A stretch of DNA of 64,000 nucleotides from Podaxis mareebaensis (GCA_018524725.1 JAEUWP010000500.1:124001-188000), one strand, 5' to 3'. Shown: positions 1 through 11,935, numbered from the stretch's first letter. Numbers and translations: made by a program. Notes: generated by a model not told the origin, from the sequence alone.

Positions 1-405
1 ACTAGAGCGAGACGATACCACATCACGGAGAGCTAGCGACTGCCTGCAACCAGGTAACTGCTGGTATTTCTACGCCGCCACAGCTACACTCTTACGTCTC
101 GGAAGCCGATAACTCTGAAAGCTTGGTTTGAGCTGAATTTTGGCGTCCGTCGGTTGCGAGTACAAAAGCTCATGCTTCCACTCACACTCCCTTGAGGCAA
201 AGCGAGGACAGTTCTTTCGTTTCGTTTCCTGATATCGAATTTCGACGTCTGTCAGCAGTGAGTGAGACACTACAGGATGTATTCTGCAAGCCTATCATTC
301 GACTCCGTTCGTACGGCTTTGCGGCATTACACATTGCATCCAGCAAAACGAGTACCCGATAGGAGTTTAAGCGAAACCTCAACACCTTCCCAATGTAACT
401 CCTAC
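1..405. other. Window edge and flank downstream of the first aldo-keto reductase
   Basis: I see no gene here. Open frames on both strands are short and overlap each other without codon structure or recognisable motifs. The stretch lies beyond the stop codon of the first aldo-keto reductase (minus strand, stop at 406-408) and probably holds its 3' untranslated region. Confidence 0.4.
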
Positions 406-2180
406 TTAAACGTAAAGCCCCTCACGCCCAAACGAATCGAGAGCTGGCCTGCCATAATTGCTCTGCGCCGAAATGCGAATTAGTGTCAATTCTTTAGGTC
501 GGCCCAGACACTACACTCACCGGAGCCTCAGGCTTATTGCCAAGAATCGCCTCGATCTTTGCCATAATCTCGGGTGTCAGTTTCGGCAACACCTCTACAG
601 CTTTCAAGTTCTCGCGAAGCTGATCAGCGCTTGATGCCCCAAGGATGACACTGGAGGTGTTGGGGTTCCTTGCGACCCAGGCGAGCGCAACTGCCTGAGG
701 AGTTGTATTCAATTCTAGGTTATAGATTGGCCGTCAAGTGGTTGTCATGCATTTACAGCTAGAAATGAGATGCACCTTCTTGAGCGAGCTTGGTCAATTC
801 CTTAACCTTCCTGATCTTTTCTTGGCCTTCGGGACCTCTCAATGACTCGATGGTCTTAGAGAAGAAGGTTGAATGGGTATCGTAGCGGGAACCGGAGGGG
901 ATGCCATCGTTGTACTATTCGAAGCTCATAAACCAAAATCCTTCCAACCAGCGGTTCGTTTACTCACCTTTCCGGTCAAAAGGCCACCAGCCAAACAGGA
1001 GAACGCCGTGGTTCCAATTCCGTATTTCCTGTACAGCGGGCTAATAATTTGATGAGTATCATTATCTCCTCGTGACTAAATTGCCCTCACTCGTATTCTT
1101 TCTCTGGCCTCTCACGGTGGAACATGCTATGAAATTTGTGGCATCAACCTATAACCGAAAGAAGTTGCACGTTGCACACTCACTTGTGTTGGCATTGCTC
1201 AGCGATAGGCCCCATCAGACCAAGTTTATCAGCGACATCTAACATATCATTAGATTAGTGCCATAAAGAAGCGACTTGCAAATGCTTACGCCAAGCCTCT
1301 TCGATCTCACGAGCACTCCACTCCGAAGTTGCCCAATAAAAGGCCTGAAATTCACATACATATCAGGGTATGAACCACCTGGAGGAGAATGAAACCCACC
1401 CATCCTTTCTCAATGACCCAGTTAAACGCACGGACAATTTCTTCCATAGGGACTGTCGTTTCACGGGCATCAGCATTACTACGACTTCGTTTAGCTTGTC
1501 GTACGTACTGGTATTGTCATATCGATGAGCAAAAATCACATCCACATAATCCAATCCCATTCTTTCCAAACTCTCTTTCGCTCCTTCAATGATACTAACT
1601 TCTGATTAACGTCTTTTCCTCTTATAAGAATATATATATATACTCACTGCTTACGACTCAGCCCACCGCCATTATGTCCTCCCCTCGGGCCCCAGAATAA
1701 CTTGGTGGTGATAACCAAATCCGTCCTTCTCAACCCGAGTTCCCTGATCACTCGACCCCTATGATGGCATATGCAGTCAGGATCACAAACGAGAGATAAC
1801 TGAATCATGGATCATCAGGAGGTTCCAACGTACATCTCGACTTCAGATTTGCCTTTGGCGTATGCTTCTGCCGTATCGAACATGTTGATCCCTGCATCGA
1901 AAGCTGTTTTGATGATTTCCTGTATGGCTGATATATTAGCTTTCGTGCCGTCGTGGGTCAGGGCCAGCAGAAGTCAAGTACCTTGACTGGATCGCCTACG
2001 ACTGTGCCGCCAAGGGTGAGCCCTACAAGACAGTGTGAGCAACCCAGTTAGAAATCGAGTATCTACAGTCATACACCCTCCCAGGGAAAATACGGGCACC
2101 CTAAGACCGCTCGACCCCAGCCTCCTGAATGGCATATTCTTGGGATCGAACTCGAGTTTGACATCAGCTCCGCTAGCCAT
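406..2180 (-). CDS. Aldo-keto reductase, Kv-channel beta subunit-like (tandem copy A)
   Basis: NADPH-dependent oxidoreductase of the aldo-keto reductase superfamily, of the type fungal genomes label voltage-gated K+ channel beta subunit; the substrate cannot be told. The start ATG (2178-2180) opens [11 protein letters not shown], followed by the family N-terminus [18 protein letters not shown]. All four catalytic positions are visible: Asp and Tyr in MFDTAEAYA, Lys in VITTK and His in DVIFAHR. The cofactor-side C-terminal helices follow ([19 protein letters not shown]). Many short introns interrupt the gene. The obvious open frame stops at 494, but a GTGAGT...CAG intron leads to a better last exon ending [15 protein letters not shown] with stop at 406-408, matching the last exon of copy B. 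Internal exon borders were not all resolved. Its neighbour at 2472-4192 is a tandem paralogue in the same orientation. Confidence 0.85.
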
Positions 2181-2471
2181 GCCGATAACACGATCAGTTG
2201 AAGTTCAAAGGAGAAACGGAGCAAAGGGAAAAGTCTAAGGGCCTTGAGAACGACAGTCCTTCTTATCTTGCGGCTTTTTTACAGTCTCAGATATGAATAT
2301 GTTATTCTCAGCACATGGGGATGATTAATAAATGATGAAAGTCATGAGGTTCATAAGTGCTATTTTCGCACGAGGATTGCCACAGGTGGGATGAGACATC
2401 ACATACGACAGAAATAGGTGGTGTTTCTAGCGTTGATATAAATACCCATACTGGTTAATGTTCTTGATGAG

Positions 2472-4192
2472 TTATAATCGCCCGAACTTGTCTAAAGCGG
2501 GCCTGCCCATTGGTACCTAGGAATGCACATGTATAAGTCAAAGAAGTTTCAGGGTACAGGATAGGAACGATGTACCTCTGGCTGCGGCTTGTTCTTGAGG
2601 ATCTGTTCGATCTTCTCCAAGACACCATTTGTAAGCTTGGGCAAGACCCTGACCGCTTCAAGGTTTTGCAGGAGTTGTTCACGGCTTGAGACGCCGAGGA
2701 TAACAGTGGAAGTGTTCGGGTTTTTGGCGACCCACGCGAGAGCGAGTGCGGTGACAGTTGAGCCCAACTCTGAAAAAGTGTATCAGTCAACAAGGCAAAG
2801 AAAGAAATAGGGGAGAAACATACCCTCAGCGAGCTTGGTGAGCTCACGGACTTTCTCAATTTTCTCCTTCCCCTCTCCGCTCTGCAGAGTCTCGATTACT
2901 TTACTATAGAACTGAGGATGAGTAGCATAGCGCGAGCCCTCGGGAATGCCATTATTATACTGCATGGCTATCTTCAGGCTTTAACTGTAAACATATTCTC
3001 CTATACTGACCTTTCCAGTGAGAAGTCCTCCAGCAAGCGATGACCATGTTGTTGTACCGAGCCCATATTTGCGATAGAGCGGGCTGGATGATGTATTCAG
3101 ATAAAACTTGAGCTTCGGAGGAAATAGTCCACGTACTCGTATTCCTTTTCAGGACGTTCACGGTGGAACATACTGGTGCTCAAGTTAGCGCCAACCAAGT
3201 GAGTAGAAAGCGAGAACAAAATTTACTGATGTTGGCATTGCTCAGCAATCGGACCAACGAGATTGAGTTTGTCGGCGATGTCTAAAATTCAATGAGTTTC
3301 ATACCGACGTTCAGGCGATTGAAGAATATGTACGGTACGCCTCCTCGATTTCACGAGCACTCCATTCAGATGTCGCCCAGTAGAAGGCCTGCCGAAGGGG
3401 GGTTTAAGGGAACGACAGCGCCGAGAGCAAAGATATAGACACACCCAGCCCTTCTCAATGACGAAGTTGAAGGCACGGACAACCTCCTCGATAGTCACTT
3501 GGTAAAGATGAGCCAGCAATTCGAAGCAACGTAATACCAAATCATTCACCGCTATTGTCTGGACGATGAGCGAAGATCACGTCAACATAATCCAATCCCA
3601 AACGCTCAAGGGATTCCTTGGTTCCTTCGATGATGCTAATCAGAAATCATCAACACTTAAACAGGTCCTATAATAGAACAAGAGACGCGCACTGTTTACG
3701 CGACAGGCCAGTGTCGTTAGGACCTTTGCGGGTACCGAAATACAATTTCGTTGTGATGACCAAATCGGAGCGACGGAGACCCAACTCTTTGATAACACGA
3801 CCACTGGGATAATGACAATTATTGGCGTAAATAATGTCTTGGAAAAGGGCCAACGTACATTTCTTGCTCGGAGTTGCCACTTGCGTATCCTTCAGCGGTG
3901 TCGATCATGTTGATACCATTCTCGAAAGCAGTGAGAATAATGTCCTGCATTCCGTCAGTAACAGGATATTCCGAGCATGCGGAAGAAAGCTACCTTGACG
4001 GGGTCACCAACAACGCTGCCTCCGAGTGTGAGCCCTGTGCGAGGAGTCTGTCAGGGCTTCGTAGTGAATTCCCAAGGGGAACTTACACCCTCCAATAGAG
4101 AAGAGAGGGACGCGCAATCCACTGGGACCAAGCCTGCGGAAAGACATATCCTTGGGGTCGAATTCGCGTCGAACAACGGCGGTTTGGGCCAT
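2472..4192 (-). CDS. Aldo-keto reductase, Kv-channel beta subunit-like (tandem copy B)
   Basis: Paralogue of the adjacent gene at 406-2180 with the same exon order. The start is the ATG at 4190-4192 ([11 protein letters not shown]). A longer in-frame extension begins with TTG and is not needed. Catalytic positions are intact: Asp and Tyr in MIDTAEGYA, Lys in VITTKLYFG, and His in DVIFAHR. The last exon is reached by splicing at GAG|GTACAT to an acceptor near 2520 and encodes [13 protein letters not shown] with stop at 2472-2474; a retained-intron frame stops at 2549. The two copies differ throughout, so the duplication is not recent. About 290 bp separate the start of copy A from the stop of copy B, room for a separate promoter. 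Confidence 0.85.
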
Positions 4193-4622
4193 GGAGAAAG
4201 TCAACAGAAAGATTGGAAGAAAAAAACGGAGAATCCTCTGATATAGCTGTCGGAGATATACCCGGTCGATAGCGACGACAAATTATGCGGCTTGCTGATT
4301 TGGTGATGCCGAATTGGCAACAGCAGCCTTTTCGACGAATGGGATCATTCAACATAGTGCCTGGCCTCGTTTTTTGAAATTTGGAATCGGGGTCTGAGCA
4401 CGTTGGGTATCAAAAGGTAGCGAACCATTGCCAGGAACTGTACTCTGTATGAATATCACATCAGGTCAGCTTCCTGAGGTATTGTCTGGTATTGCCCAGT
4501 TAGCAGGCAGTTAGCAGGATGGAGATGTGTGCTTATTGGTCCATGATCATGCTCGGAAACTGCCGAAATGCGTCCATGGCCCAATGCTCCAGTCTCTCGG
4601 ACTGCGACATACAGCTTGCACA

Positions 4623-5384
4623 ATGAAGTTTCAGCGCCTCTCTCTCTTTCTTCTGCCCTTCTTTTCATTCGTTACTGCCTCGAGCAGTGAGCAGATTGTC
4701 ATGGGCTCCAACGACGGTCCTTTTGTTCCCCAGATTCATGCACAGCCAACCTTGTCCGACCTCCTTACTCTGGAGCAATCTGCCTCTATCTTCTACTCCT
4801 ATGCTAGGGAACTCGAGCTCAGCAGGATATTTGGAGATGAGAGCGCAAGATCCACTCTGCTGGTACCGGTAAACAAGGCAGTAATGGCGCTTTCGAGGAA
4901 ACCGTACGTCCTATCGTCATACTCTTCTTCATTCAAGTCCCGACCTTCTTCCGACAGCCATGAAGGACAAGGCACCACTGCTATCGGCGGTGACGTTGAA
5001 ATCAGTGAAGAAGAATTTGACAGGCTAGCCAAGGCCAACGTTGAGCGTTGGGTTTCTGCGCACATTATCCCGGTATGTATGGGTTCTTCGCCTGCTTTCT
5101 CATCCTACCGACGCTCTCACAGGAATCGCCCATTGAACTTGACCCAAGAGAATACCCGACGTTGTTGGAAGGAAAGTCTATATCCTTCAAACCTATCTCC
5201 AAGAACGACAACAAGGGGCCGGAATGGACTCGGGTTACCCTTAAGGATGGAACACATATTATCGGCATGAAGGAGGTATGCGTCCCTATCAGCTTCTTTT
5301 GAAATAACATTCGATATTGACTGCCGATTTTAGGCTTCAAATGGTGTGCTTTACTTGCTTGATGGCGTTATCTCAACGGAGTAG
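4623..5384 (+). CDS. Secreted fasciclin (FAS1) domain protein
   Basis: Three exons (4623-5072, 5123-5275, 5334-5384) encode 217 residues. A hydrophobic signal peptide (MKFQRLSLFLLPFFSF) is followed by one FAS1-type domain: the early motif TLSDLLTLEQSASIFYSYA, the conserved TLLVPVNKAV, an acidic insert, then AHIIP, and near the C-terminus the family's NGVLYLLDGV. FAS1 proteins are extracellular adhesion modules; in fungi they are cell-surface or secreted. I chose the ATG at 4623 because it opens the signal peptide; an in-frame ATG at 4527 would bury it. Introns begin GTATGT and GTATGC. The stop TAG at 5382-5384 corresponds to a CAG in the decayed copy at 6893-7632, so the ancestral protein may have been longer. 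Confidence 0.8.
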
Positions 5385-6100
5385 ATGGCGAAGAATGCTC
5401 TCAAATTTATACTTTCGGTGATTAAAGTAAGCGCTTGACTTTCTAAAGCTGTCATGATATGTTCATGCCAGGTACTAGCTACAGCGACTTTTGTACTCTC
5501 TATAATCTTGTACGTAACATTTATGACGACCAGCAACGATTCTCGAACTCTATCGGTGCGACTGAATTTCGGCGCCACGAAGAGTTTGCCAATCGTGACA
5601 ACCGTCCGCCAAAGTTGATACTACTACAGCTACTCTGGTAAACAGCGGACATCCCTGTCTCGTCCTTTAAGGGTTACCTATATGCTGATATCTTGCCTGT
5701 CCATAAACACCTTAACAGTCCGTCACAGCCAGGATGTGTGGTATCGGCGGATGCCGTCTTGTAGTCTGCGAATGGGTCATGCGCTGTTGACAAAGAGGCG
5801 CTGGACATTTGTCGCCGCAGATAGCTAAATTCTATTATACTTGATGCATTCCAGCGTTGTTGGACTAGTACATCTCCGATACCTGCCGGTAACTAGGCCG
5901 CCAACTGTCTAAGGACCTATCTTTCATTTTAATTCCAGCCTTGAGACAAAAACACGGACGTACACCAATGAACATCTGTGCGAGACGACGGTGTCAGTGT
6001 CGTGAATTGTAGTATCCTAAACGCATCATAAGTTTCGCATTCCAGGATGATGGGAAGTTTGCCCACCTTTTCGCCACTATTGACCACAAAGAATCTTCCC
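5385..6100. other. Non-coding spacer holding the duplicated 3' part of the fasciclin unit
   Basis: No gene is supported. The part up to about 5645 is repeated at about 7388-7635 with many point differences, so it belongs to the segmental duplication described under the fasciclin relic. The remainder to 6100 is unique in the window and shows no coding signal. Confidence 0.5.
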
Positions 6101-6103
6101 GTG

Positions 6104-6723
6104 TCAGTAGCTTAAGTCTTGGTTTGTAACTGAAGAATTCAGTTGGGATAGGACAGGCCAGACTCTGGGCCGTGATTCTCGCTCGACCTCATCACAGCCA
6201 CCATCTGTAGTTTCACTGCTCTCTGATTGATTTTGATCCGATACCGATGCTCGCAAGGTCGGTCGTACGCCAAGAGAGGAACATAAAACCTTGTACCGGG
6301 ACCGGATACGGCTGAGGAGTTGTGATAAATCAAGCTCGGAGGATGCATCAGTTGCTGATGGGTTGATCTTAGGGAACTGATGTATCAGCTCTAGCAGACG
6401 ATTGACATTGTTAAGGAGGCGACTGCAGCAGTCTCGTCTGTCAGCTATTAGACTTTTCTTGTGCAAAGATAGACATACTCGTCATCACTCGTTTCATGTC
6501 GTAAGAGGAACGTCCTCCAAGTCGAGGCGAAACCCTCATAAAAACCCAATTCTTCCCACATTTCGTAGCCCTTTTCACGCCCTAGGGCCCTTCCTTCGAT
6601 AAGACCGTGTATACGACCGTGATCGTAACCATCTTGATATCCCGTTTCGTAGAAACTAAAGAGTGATCTTAGGAAGCTAAATATTAATTTGGAAAAGAAC
6701 TTGTGCGGACGTTTGTTCGACAT
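6104..6723 (-). CDS. LTO1: LTO1/ORAOV1 homologue (deca-GX3 motif protein)
   Basis: Lto1 partners Yae1 as an adaptor that brings the cytosolic iron-sulfur assembly machinery to the ABC protein Rli1/ABCE1, which is needed for ribosome recycling. Exon 1 (6723-6479) carries the diagnostic glycine-every-fourth-residue helix: YETGYQDGYDHGRIHGLIEG, then RALGREKGYEMWEELGFYEG. After a 41 bp GTATGT...CAG intron (6438-6478), exon 2 continues with ERDCCSRLLNNVNRLLELIH and a family-typical helix ending SRYKVLCSSLGVRP. The predicted length of about 190 residues is slightly long because of a Ser-rich tail; the true end could come earlier by another splice. It lies between the intact fasciclin gene and its decayed copy, so the duplication straddles it. 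Confidence 0.75.
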
Positions 6724-6892
6724 GGACCAGCGATTCTAGGTCAAAGTTTTCGACCATTATGGGTGTTCTTGGTGCTTTGACACGCGCTTCGGTGAAGAAT
6801 GGTAGTCTTTGACTAGCCTCGTCTTTACAAGAGAGCAGTCACAGTGTCACATTACCAGATGACCGGCGTCATGGCCCCCTCGGTCCGCATTA

Positions 6893-7635
6893 AACCGTAC
6901 GTCCTGTCGTCATACTCTTGTTCATCCAAGTCCCAACCTTCTTCCGACAGCCATGAGGGACAAGGCTCCAGTGCTATCAGCGGCGACGTTGAAATCGGTG
7001 AAGAAGAATTTGACAGGTTAGCCAAGGTCAACATTGAGCGTTGGGTTTCCGCGCACATTATCCCGGCGTGTACAGGTTCTTCGCCTGCTTTCTTATCCCA
7101 CCGACCCTTCCTCAGGAATCGCCCATTGAACTCGACTCAAGAGAATACCCGACGCTATTGGAAGGAAAGTCTATATCCTTCAAACCTATCTCCAAGAACG
7201 ACAACAAGGGGCCGGAATGGACTCGGGTTACCCTTAAGGATGGAACGCATTTTATCGACACGAAGGAGGTATGTGTGTCCCCCATCAGCTTCTGTTGAAA
7301 TAACATTTGATATCGGCTACCGCCTTTAGGCTTCAAATGGTGTGCTTTACTTGTTTGATGGCGTTGCCTCAACGGAGCAGTTGGCGAAGAATGCTTTCAA
7401 ATTTATACTTAGAGTGATTAAAGTAGGCGCTTGACTATTAGAATCGTCATGATATCCTTATGCCAGTTGCCAGCTACAGCGATTTTGTACTTCTATAATT
7501 TTGGACATAACATTTATGACGACCAGCAGCGATTCTCGAGCCCTATTGGTGCGACTGAATTTCTGCACCACGAAGACTTTGCAGATCGTGGCAACCGTTC
7601 GCCTAAGCCGATAATATTACAGCTACTCTGGTGAG
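6893..7635 (+). pseudogene. 5'-truncated duplicate of the fasciclin gene
   Basis: From about 6893 the sequence repeats 4903-5645: the acidic insert (SSYSCSSKSQPSSD), AHIIP, the intron, the second exon (KSISFKPISKNDNKGPEW) and the third (NGVLYLFDGVASTEQ). The signal peptide and first third of the FAS1 domain are missing; only unrelated sequence lies upstream, and the nearest ATG (6858) gives no leader. The donor after the second exon survives as GTATGT. The stop codon of the intact gene is CAG here, so the frame runs on a few residues. I read it as a decayed partial copy, although a leaderless transcript cannot be excluded. Confidence 0.7.
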
Positions 7636-7639
7636 CCAA

Positions 7640-8160
7640 CCGACATTCCTGTCTCGTTTATGTTGTATTTTGAACATGATTAACAATGTTTTGATCTGGC
7701 ACAGTTGTTTGATTCCTTCATCAATGAAACAGGGCAACCAGAGTCCACTTGCTGATGAACATTTCTCAGCACAGAATCGCTCCTATAGATCTTGATCGTC
7801 TCTTCGTATTCGAGATACATAATCCGCGCAAGGGCTGGGCTTCACACTCCACGGGTATTCGGGACTAACCATTCCCGTCTGTTCGCTAATTCCCTTTCAA
7901 TTCCCTTCTCTGTGATTGAACATGTTCCTTCACCCTTTCAACCTTCTCTCGAGAATTTTTTTTCTTTAATGTGATCTCTAGAAGCATCCCGTTTTGTTAC
8001 CCTGGTGGGATGGTTGACGGTCGGTATGCAATTCGAGGCTCACACTTTCTGAACTAGTTTGGGCTCCGTAACTGCCTAAGCTCGGACATTACACCAGGGC
8101 CAATTCCCATATCAAAGCCCATCATTTGTCTCCACGAAGCAGGAAAGATGATAGTGGTTG
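7640..8160. other. Spacer without a supported gene
   Basis: No coding region is recognised. Parts from about 7850 resemble the leader of the second membrane-protein locus near 9980-10200 (pyrimidine-rich runs, then a shared block just before 8050 and 10170), which suggests both loci were duplicated with upstream sequence. Confidence 0.35.
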
Positions 8161-9470
8161 AAGAATCGACGGTGGAAGTGAAGGATAAGTATGTCTCAGG
8201 TTCTCGTGCTCAAGCAGATGCCTGACGCGGAAGCTTGGTGAAGAGCACCCAAGATCTCCCACTATGTCCAGACGAACATCCACGGCCGGCTTACGGCCCG
8301 ATACCTAAAACCGAGACTATGACCATACCCATTTACGGTGTAATGACAAGTCCAACCACTAACCTCGCACTCTGTCCGACTCCTAATCCCCCAGCAGTAA
8401 CCCAAACGACACAACCACAGGCCACGACCATTCAAAGTCAGGGATACACAAACCCAGACGGTGGTGAAAGCTGAAACTTCTCTGATCAGCTGTAAGCCGC
8501 ATGTTTTCCCTCCCCCTACCATGTAATCGAATCATTCATCCACTCGTAGAGCTACCTCCCCTCGGAACATAAGAGGTCAAGCAGATGCCAGCGTCGGTGA
8601 TGCAAGCAGAGTGTTCATTGCCTAAGTGGTTACGATAACTTTTGTCGCTACCGTGGTTTTTACCACAGACCAGCCACAGACATACCACGACGTTGCCGAA
8701 TGGCCAGATGTCCACCTCCCTTATCACTACGTCAGGCACTCGCACAATAACCACAGTCACTGAGTCTCGGTGGCAATTGGCTCTGTCAGGTTCGTTTGCT
8801 TGTGCGGAAACTATTTCGCTATGTCTGGTTTCGACTAAGATCACATCCTGGGCCATCTGCGTCAGCTGGCATCATTGGGGGTGTTATTGCGGCAAGTGTC
8901 GGTGTTATTTTGGCACTGGTTACTTTCTTCATCCTGAGGTGTAAACACCCGTCGTCGAAGCAGGAGCGTAACGGCCGCCTCGGGCTTCGAAGCCTCGACA
9001 CTTTGTGAGTCTCATACACTCCCGAGTGCGTCGGGTAGCTAAGGCATCAGTCCTTCCTCGCCCTTCCCCAGCCTCTTTTCGGTCTCTCGGAACAGCAAAG
9101 AGGTCAAAGGAGGGCAAGGAAACAAGTACGGGGTCCTCTTTCGCGGACTCATGGCAACGATGATAGTATGAATCCTTTCCGAGGTCCAGGAACTGACGGA
9201 AACACACAAGACTAACAAGTCCAAGGAATGCCTTGGATCGTGTCCAGCTGTTGACGAGCCAACTCGAGGCCGAACTTCAGCGACTAAACGACTCGGCCCG
9301 ATCTGGGCAGTTCTTGGATAATGACCACTTTCTACTAAATGAAATTAGCCGCACTACTGGCTCGACGATGGCATTCGACCAGAGATATGGTCGTCTGTCT
9401 ACTGTCAGCGGTGGAGCCCGTATTCAACATCTTCCTATCACTCGGAGTGTGGCTGAATCTCTGTGATGTG
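8160..9470 (+). pseudogene. Mucin-like single-pass membrane protein, copy 1 (probably degenerate)
   Basis: Coding blocks are visible but could not be joined into one clean reading frame. They include a Thr/Pro-rich stalk (TTLPNGQMSTSLITTSGT) around 8690-8760, a Gly/Ala-rich transmembrane helix followed by basic residues (IIGGVIAASVGVILALVTFF) around 8870-8940, and a cytoplasmic tail near 9370-9450 (TMAFDQRYGRLSTVSGGARI). The tail is related to that of the locus at 10900-11935 (VSFNQTYGHLSTVSGG), which supports a shared origin. Frame changes and stops between the blocks suggest decay, but extra introns are an alternative. The function is unknown; this architecture (Thr-rich ectodomain, one membrane span, Ser/Pro-rich tail) is common among uncharacterised Agaricomycete surface proteins. 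Confidence 0.45.
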
Positions 9471-9479
9471 GCCTTACTA

Positions 9480-10900
9480 TTCATAAGTTCGTGATGTCCA
9501 TTGCATCTCGACTAAAGTCTTGAATGCATAAAACAGATTAAAAATCAATTTTCGAAGGTTCCGACAATATCTTCATTATTCCAGCGTTATGAATGTAAGA
9601 GTAATTTGTTCCTTTACAAATTATATGCTGACGGATCCATACTCTATGAATGAGCTGCGGTACCTAATAACCTAGTATAAGTTTGCTGCTTTGGAGGATG
9701 GATGGACTTATCGGACTTGGCAATTTGTTTTTAGCACTCCATTTCTGGTCCGTCTCCCCTGTCATCTATTTTTAATCAATCAGTGAAACGGAGTAACAGA
9801 ATCCAATGACAGTTGATTAATCACCACTCGAGATACAGTGAATGTTTTGAGATGGTTTCATTTGTTCACATGGGCTATGGGGTGATATCATTGTGGCATC
9901 TATCTCTGCACCTATCAATACGTTGATTGTCGCCTGTTCAAGATACAAAATTCATATAGCAGGATTTTACCTCCTAGAACATTCGTGGCTCCTCACTCCT
10001 CTCTCCTCGCCATTACCCTTTGAATCCCCTTCTTTTTGTCTTGTCACTTTTTTGATTCCTCCCACATTTTATCAGGAATTCATCAATTCTTTGCCTTTAT
10101 TAATGCTCCTGGAGGCACCCCATCCGGTCAAGGGGTCCCAGTCAATGGCCACTATGTAGTTCAAGGCTCACACATTCCTGGCTAGCTTCATGTCTGGCAT
10201 GGCCAGAGCTTAGGAATTACAATGGTGCAATCCTAGGAAAGGTAAGATCTCTCCTGTGCCCGAGATTTGATTTTTGCTGAAGCTCAAGCCTCGAGCTTTA
10301 TTAGATACCATGTAGATAATTAGTGGCATAGTGCATGCATGATTCATATTGCCAGACAATCAAAAGTCATTGGAGCCCCAAATCCACCTGCTGAATGTGT
10401 GAAAAGGCATGCAGCAATACATCAGCCTACAATGATATCTCGAAGAAATCATTGTGATACCATCTGTTGGCATCATTGCTCCAAACTTCAGCTATCCAAC
10501 AAGAACTTGAATGTATTATTGGATGATGGGTAAATGACATCCTGCTGACCATCAGATGGTAACTCCCTCAGAGAACACTATAAATGGTCTTCTCTTCGTG
10601 GCTTGTGCATCTTGTTACCCACTCTACTCAGAGGCTCCCCTACTGGTTGACTGGCTCCATTGTTGGAAAGGATCTACCCATCTACAAGAAGTCAAAGCAC
10701 TGCAAACTGTCCTGTATACACTATGGTACAACCAAGTCCCACAGTTGAGACCAACAACGAGAACCCACCTGTCATGCCAGCAAGGTACATTGTTTAACTT
10801 ATGCCATGATATTCATACTTACTAACAGTATTATTTGGTTTTCATTCACTTCGTCACTCAACCAATGCCCAAACATCTTTCTTGGAATGATCTATAACTG
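9480..10900 (+). pseudogene. Broken 5' half of membrane-protein locus copy 2, with AT-rich spacer
   Basis: 9480-9890 is AT-rich spacer. From about 10080 short coding-like stretches appear (for example APGGTPSGQGVPVNGHYVV near 10110-10160) but each is soon ended by stops, including a TAG near 10183. The equivalent region of copy 1 is the sequence around 8030-8480. CpG is almost absent here, while TpG and CpA are frequent, as expected of DNA that was cytosine-methylated and deaminated. No signal peptide could be assigned, so the gene whose 3' half is intact downstream has no convincing start. Confidence 0.4.
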
Positions 10901-10910
10901 TTCCCACTGT

Positions 10911-11935
10911 CAGTTTTGGGATAGACAATATCAATCCTGCTAATGGTCAAATGCTTGATGCCACAACATCCAATAATCCAACACCAGTGTGAGTTCATCT
11001 ATGGCCTAATTGTACGTCAGCTCACATTTTCCATCTCTAGCTTGGGCATGGTGCAGGTGGATACCATCACCCAAACAGGGAGCTTAACCACTATTGGATC
11101 TATTACAACAGTCTTCACCTCCATTGGTGTGGAGAGCATTACCACAACATCAACCAAGCCAAATGGCGAGACTACAGTTATCACATCACAATCAACATTC
11201 ACACGCCTGGTTACATCAACCTCTGCAATCGTGACAATCAAACCAACAGCTGTGGCTCAGTAAGTTCAGTTGGTTCTTTTATGCATGATCTCAGTCAGAT
11301 AGGTCTGACATATCCCACATAGTATGGAGGCTAAAAATAACACAGCCATAATTGTTGGTGCAGTCTCTGGTGTTTTGGGCTTCCTCCTGATTCTTGTGGT
11401 GGTCCTCTGCTTCCTCCGCAGGTGCAGATGCAAATACTTGGCAAGGTGGCATACAAGGCCAGTCAATGACATCAATGAATTTCCCCACCCCTTTCTTTTG
11501 CGCCTGCAAGAACCTGTTGTGGTACCTGAAGCAAAAGGACAACATAAATGCAGAAGGCTCCATGAGGAGCATGAGGATCACAAGCCTGTATCCGAAAATC
11601 CAGGGATGGTGGATGAGCAGGATACTTCTGATGAAAGAGACAGTCGGAATCCTTTCCGAGATCCAGAAGCCATCAGTGGAGATGTGCAAGTTCAGGGTAT
11701 GGGAAGCACCTTAGATCATCCTCAACTGTCAACAAACCAACCCGAGCCAGAACTTCTGCAACAGAGCAACCTGGCCTATCCTGGGGAGTTGTCAGATGAC
11801 AACCGCATTCAGCTGGATGAAGGCAAGCACACTACAGGCTTGACAGTGTCATTCAACCAGACATATGGTCACCTGTCTACAGTTAGTGGTGGGACAAATT
11901 ATTCAACGCCTCCTCCTTCTTACCACTCGGACTGA
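10911..11935 (+). CDS. Mucin-like single-pass membrane protein, copy 2 (3' exons; start unresolved)
   Basis: Two well-supported 3' exons. The first (to about 11258) encodes a Thr/Ser-rich stalk (DTITQTGSLTTIGSITTVFT). It splices GTAAGT...ATAG into a long exon (11322-11935) that encodes a hydrophobic helix (IIVGAVSGVLGFLLILVVVL), a basic stop-transfer cluster (RRCRCKYLARW) and an acidic, Pro-rich tail of about 160 residues ending PPPSYHSD. The PPxY-like end could bind WW-domain ubiquitin ligases, but this is inference. Upstream the ectodomain is broken (see previous feature), so the gene is either 5'-truncated, uses an unseen start, or is dying. The tail frame is still open over 200 codons despite strong CpG depletion. 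Confidence 0.5.

Noticed and set aside
4527..4622. In-frame extension upstream of the fasciclin signal peptide
   Set aside because: Starting at the ATG at 4527 would bury the hydrophobic leader that begins at 4623; secreted FAS1 proteins need it at the N-terminus.
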